Part shown: one piece after another, positions 5,022 to 5,037 of the stretch
How the letters are laid out: every line of letters begins with the position of its first letter
Position numbering within the stretch: position 1 is the first letter of the stretch
Source: Candidatus Aminicenantota bacterium
GTDB lineage: Bacteria > Acidobacteriota > Aminicenantia > Aminicenantales > Aminicenantaceae
Assembly: GCA_030670375.1 (NCBI GenBank)
Contig: DAOVBT010000194.1
Span: forward strand, 1-5,037
Direction of reading: 5' to 3'
DNA: 5,037 nucleotides
The notes under the pieces: generated by a model
What the model saw: only the letters and a program-made list of their open reading frames with translations
The model's database searches: none
What the model was told of the DNA's origin: nothing
Position numbers and translations under genes: made by a program

Positions 5022-5037
5022 ATGCGAGTCATCAAAA
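5022..5037 (+). CDS. Start of a third gene in the TPR/lipoprotein operon (truncated)
   Basis: Only the first five codons (MRVIK) are present before the window ends. The call rests on the strong ribosome binding site, the 17-nt gap after the lipoprotein stop, and the shared direction. An M-basic-hydrophobic beginning could be the start of another signal peptide, but five residues cannot show that. No function can be assigned. Confidence 0.55.

Overview
The window reads as a moderate-GC chromosomal segment of a Gram-negative bacterium. The evidence is an ADP-heptose-type glycosyltransferase and a heptose-bisphosphate phosphatase (LPS inner-core pathway), a long bifunctional Rel/SpoT enzyme, and two secreted or lipid-anchored proteins. 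The mix would suit Acidobacteriota/Aminicenantes-like or deltaproteobacterial-like lineages, but that placement is inference and needs a database search.

Layout. Positions 1-384 are the C-terminal part of a glycosyltransferase family 9 protein whose start lies outside the window. It overlaps gmhB (381-965) by an ATGA junction, and rel (983-3130) follows after 17 nt, so the three form a tight plus-strand operon. rel converges on rpmB (ribosomal protein L28, minus strand, 3146-3337). The two stop codons are 15 bp apart and form the base of one 7-bp inverted repeat. Positions 3338-3974 have no confident gene. They hold a plausible rpmB promoter, a perfect 24-bp palindrome centred at 3521/3522, a purine-rich block, a doubtful minus-strand small ORF with a good ribosome binding site, and a candidate plus-strand promoter just before 3975.

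A second plus-strand operon starts at 3975: a small membrane-anchored TPR protein, an uncharacterised lipoprotein whose start is buried 38 nt inside the TPR gene, and the first codons of a third gene at 5022 behind a strong Shine-Dalgarno sequence.

Functionally, the left operon joins LPS inner-core heptose metabolism to (p)ppGpp synthesis and hydrolysis. rpmB is a housekeeping translation gene. The right operon looks like an uncharacterised cell-envelope module. I found no CRISPR array, tRNA, rRNA or intact mobile element. No wholly new system is evident. The best leads are the palindrome, the nested lipoprotein start, the altered Rel synthetase motifs and the shared stop-codon hairpin.
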